A stretch of 15,374 nucleotides of DNA from Chlamydiia bacterium. Its GTDB lineage: Bacteria > Chlamydiota > Chlamydiia > Chlamydiales > JAAZZY01. The translations under genes were made by a program, and so were the position numbers. The notes beneath the pieces are model-generated. The model saw only the letters and a list, made by a program, of their open reading frames with translations, made no database searches and had not been told where the DNA came from. Numbering within the stretch: the first letter of the stretch is position 1; each line of letters opens with the position of its first letter. The DNA lies in assembly GCA_014239035.1 (NCBI GenBank), contig JAAZZY010000034.1, forward strand, positions 1-15,374. Reading direction: 5' to 3'. This document shows positions 15,101 to 15,374 of this stretch, piece after piece.

Positions 15101-15299
15101 TTGCTAGATCTGTAAGGTATGTTGATTCATGACCAATGGCTGTGATGATCATCACTTGTCTTTTTGAGAATTTTACTGCAAGAGCAAGTAGAAGCGATTT
15201 GGAGGCTTGCCATTGGTCAGAAAGAAGAAAGCTCTCTCCAGATTTGAGCTTTTCTTTAAAAGAGGCAAAAGTAGGCAGTTTTGAAAATTCGTTGATCAC
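12102..15299 (-). CDS. mfd: Transcription-repair coupling factor Mfd
   Basis: Mfd is the cytoplasmic ATP-driven translocase that removes RNA polymerase stalled at DNA lesions and recruits UvrA. At 1065 residues it is somewhat shorter than E. coli Mfd (1148). In order: UvrB-like damage-recognition region (about 1-330, with GEFAVRGGIIDVFP), linker, RNA polymerase interaction domain (about 395-480, DYVVHLTHGIGRYLG), then the RecG-like motor with Walker A GDVGYGKTE (575-583), DEEQRFG (677-683), SATPIPRT (703-710), ESGVDIPNANT (820-830) and QLRGRVGRW (846-854), followed by the TRG and C-terminal UvrA-masking domain (to 1065). The start is GTG at 15297-15299; no ATG fits, the frame is closed by a TAA at 15348-15350, and the ribosome site is weak (AGAG). 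Upstream of efp-epmA in the same direction. Confidence 0.97.
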   Translation of the reverse strand: MINEFSKLPTFASFKEKLKSGESFLLSDQWQASKSLLLALAVKFSKRQVMIITAIGHESTYLTDLANFEELETLDLPSWESLPSENIEPSPDIVGERAQALNALRQKKSNQIIVTNLQAALAAVILKEDFDKASLSLKVKDEIDFQSLITKLAELGYQRTTLVNDKGEFAVRGGIIDVFPSSETEPFRIEFFGDEIESMRAFDPVHQVSVSEKYSLDILATKELDLLKKSDKQGSIFSYLSDDALIFIDNPLQLKQKYQELSQAFEMTSDYLFRWEDFIMQVEPFQKVVFGDELAKSPFKDLSRLDMSLKPFDEIFPAKTKIVHQDDQTYLVRLPGLGFKDYQFHYLCQSETEEKMLAEQMEATYTKVPENVIFQRGNWSSSWVFPKEKTAYVSSAEVTQRYVIKRKKQRTTYHSAPIEFMELEANDYVVHLTHGIGRYLGCERRKNHLGMETDYLYLEYADNAKLFVPLDQSHLVSKYIGSKHETPRLHQIGGKAWLKTKAQTERAIVDYASELLTMYARRALKDGVVYPEDSEDYFAFEKEFPYTETEDQLQAIDAIKEDFSSGKPLDRLICGDVGYGKTEVAMRAAFKAVIDGGFQVAILVPTTILAMQHFDTFTQRMGNFPVNIGVLSRFVKKKKQKEYLVGLENGSIDIVIGTHRVISKDVRFKNLGLVIIDEEQRFGVKAKEHLRSLKMGADCLTLSATPIPRTLYMSLVGARDISLINSPPQDRLPIKSHIIEEEPETIKQAILREISRDGQVYLVHNRVTSIYRYAEKIQKLVPDARILIGHGQMHADELDEVFHGFKNHEADILIATTIIESGVDIPNANTIIIDKADTYGLADLYQLRGRVGRWNRKAYAYFVIQKNKMVLEIAQKRLAALLESSGYGGGMKIAMRDLEIRGAGEILGISQSGHVSSIGFHLYCKLLKRTILSMQGKAPKTIIETKLEFPVDSRIPDEYVPDLPLRMELYQRMGDGYTMEALKTIYTEMIDRFGRAPDSVLWLYHMQRLKIFAGSHKYTEILHKKNIIVAKKRVKGQIVEHKFPYVMPKEPHLLEEEIISVLKNT

Positions 15300-15324
15300 A
15301 GCTCTGTTAGCAGTAGCGGGTAGG

Positions 15325-15353
15325 CCTATATATGTTTTATTATCAATTTACAA
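15325..15353 (-). promoter_or_regulatory. Possible promoter of mfd
   Basis: On the minus strand TTGTAA (15348-15353) and TATAGG (15325-15330) are separated by 17 bases, each matching four of six consensus positions. The predicted start, near 15318, is about 20 bases before the GTG start. Correct spacing and placement support it, box quality is moderate. Confidence 0.4.
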
Positions 15354-15374
15354 TGCATGACTAAACGTTATTTA

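Noticed and set aside
1..15374. Mobile elements, CRISPR arrays, tRNA or rRNA genes
   Set aside because: No transposase-like or integrase-like frame, no regularly spaced repeats, and no cloverleaf or rRNA-like stretch in any gap between genes.

Overview
This window is most likely a chromosomal segment of a Chlamydiae-lineage bacterium, probably an environmental or amoeba-associated member rather than a classical Chlamydia. The evidence is indirect: AT-rich coding sequence, an mfd/efp neighbourhood and a yajC end like those near each other in Chlamydia (from memory), promoters resembling sigma66/sigma70 sites, and several cysteine-poor, coiled-coil proteins without signal peptides of the kind often exported by type III secretion. 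No rRNA, tRNA, CRISPR, insertion sequence or phage gene is visible. A related intracellular lineage cannot be excluded.

Layout. Bases 1-282 are one open frame made of two unrelated parts: a GC-rich S1 RNA-binding domain fragment up to about base 120, then the AT-rich C-terminus of a YajC-like Sec accessory protein. This looks like an assembly chimera at the window edge. A bidirectional terminator follows. On the minus strand, 348-1803 holds a two-gene unit: a 74-residue acidic protein and a 404-residue coiled-coil protein, driven by a near-consensus promoter. Divergent from it is a single-span membrane protein (2045-2836, +) with no ATG, GTG or TTG in its first 120 codons. Next come htpG (Hsp90) and, upstream of it, a sodium-coupled neurotransmitter-type transporter, both minus. 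Two small orphan genes (6267-6647, 6786-7268, +) precede glutamine-dependent NAD synthetase (nadE, +) and a 455-residue unrecognised protein (9176-10543, +) with a consensus promoter. The window ends with mfd, efp and epmA on the minus strand: transcription-coupled repair, elongation factor P and the ligase that modifies EF-P.

How it fits together. The housekeeping content is clear: EF-P keeps its modifiable Lys34 and sits in a translationally overlapping pair with EpmA, and Mfd is intact. The accessory content is less known. The 74/404-residue pair and the 455-residue gene lie about 7 kb apart but have closely matching promoters (17-base spacers, a shared CAAAAA-(T)-GTGTTATAAT core and an ATTAGT element at the same distance upstream of the -35 box). 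This suggests one regulon for these candidate secreted or structural proteins, and it is the most interesting biological signal here.
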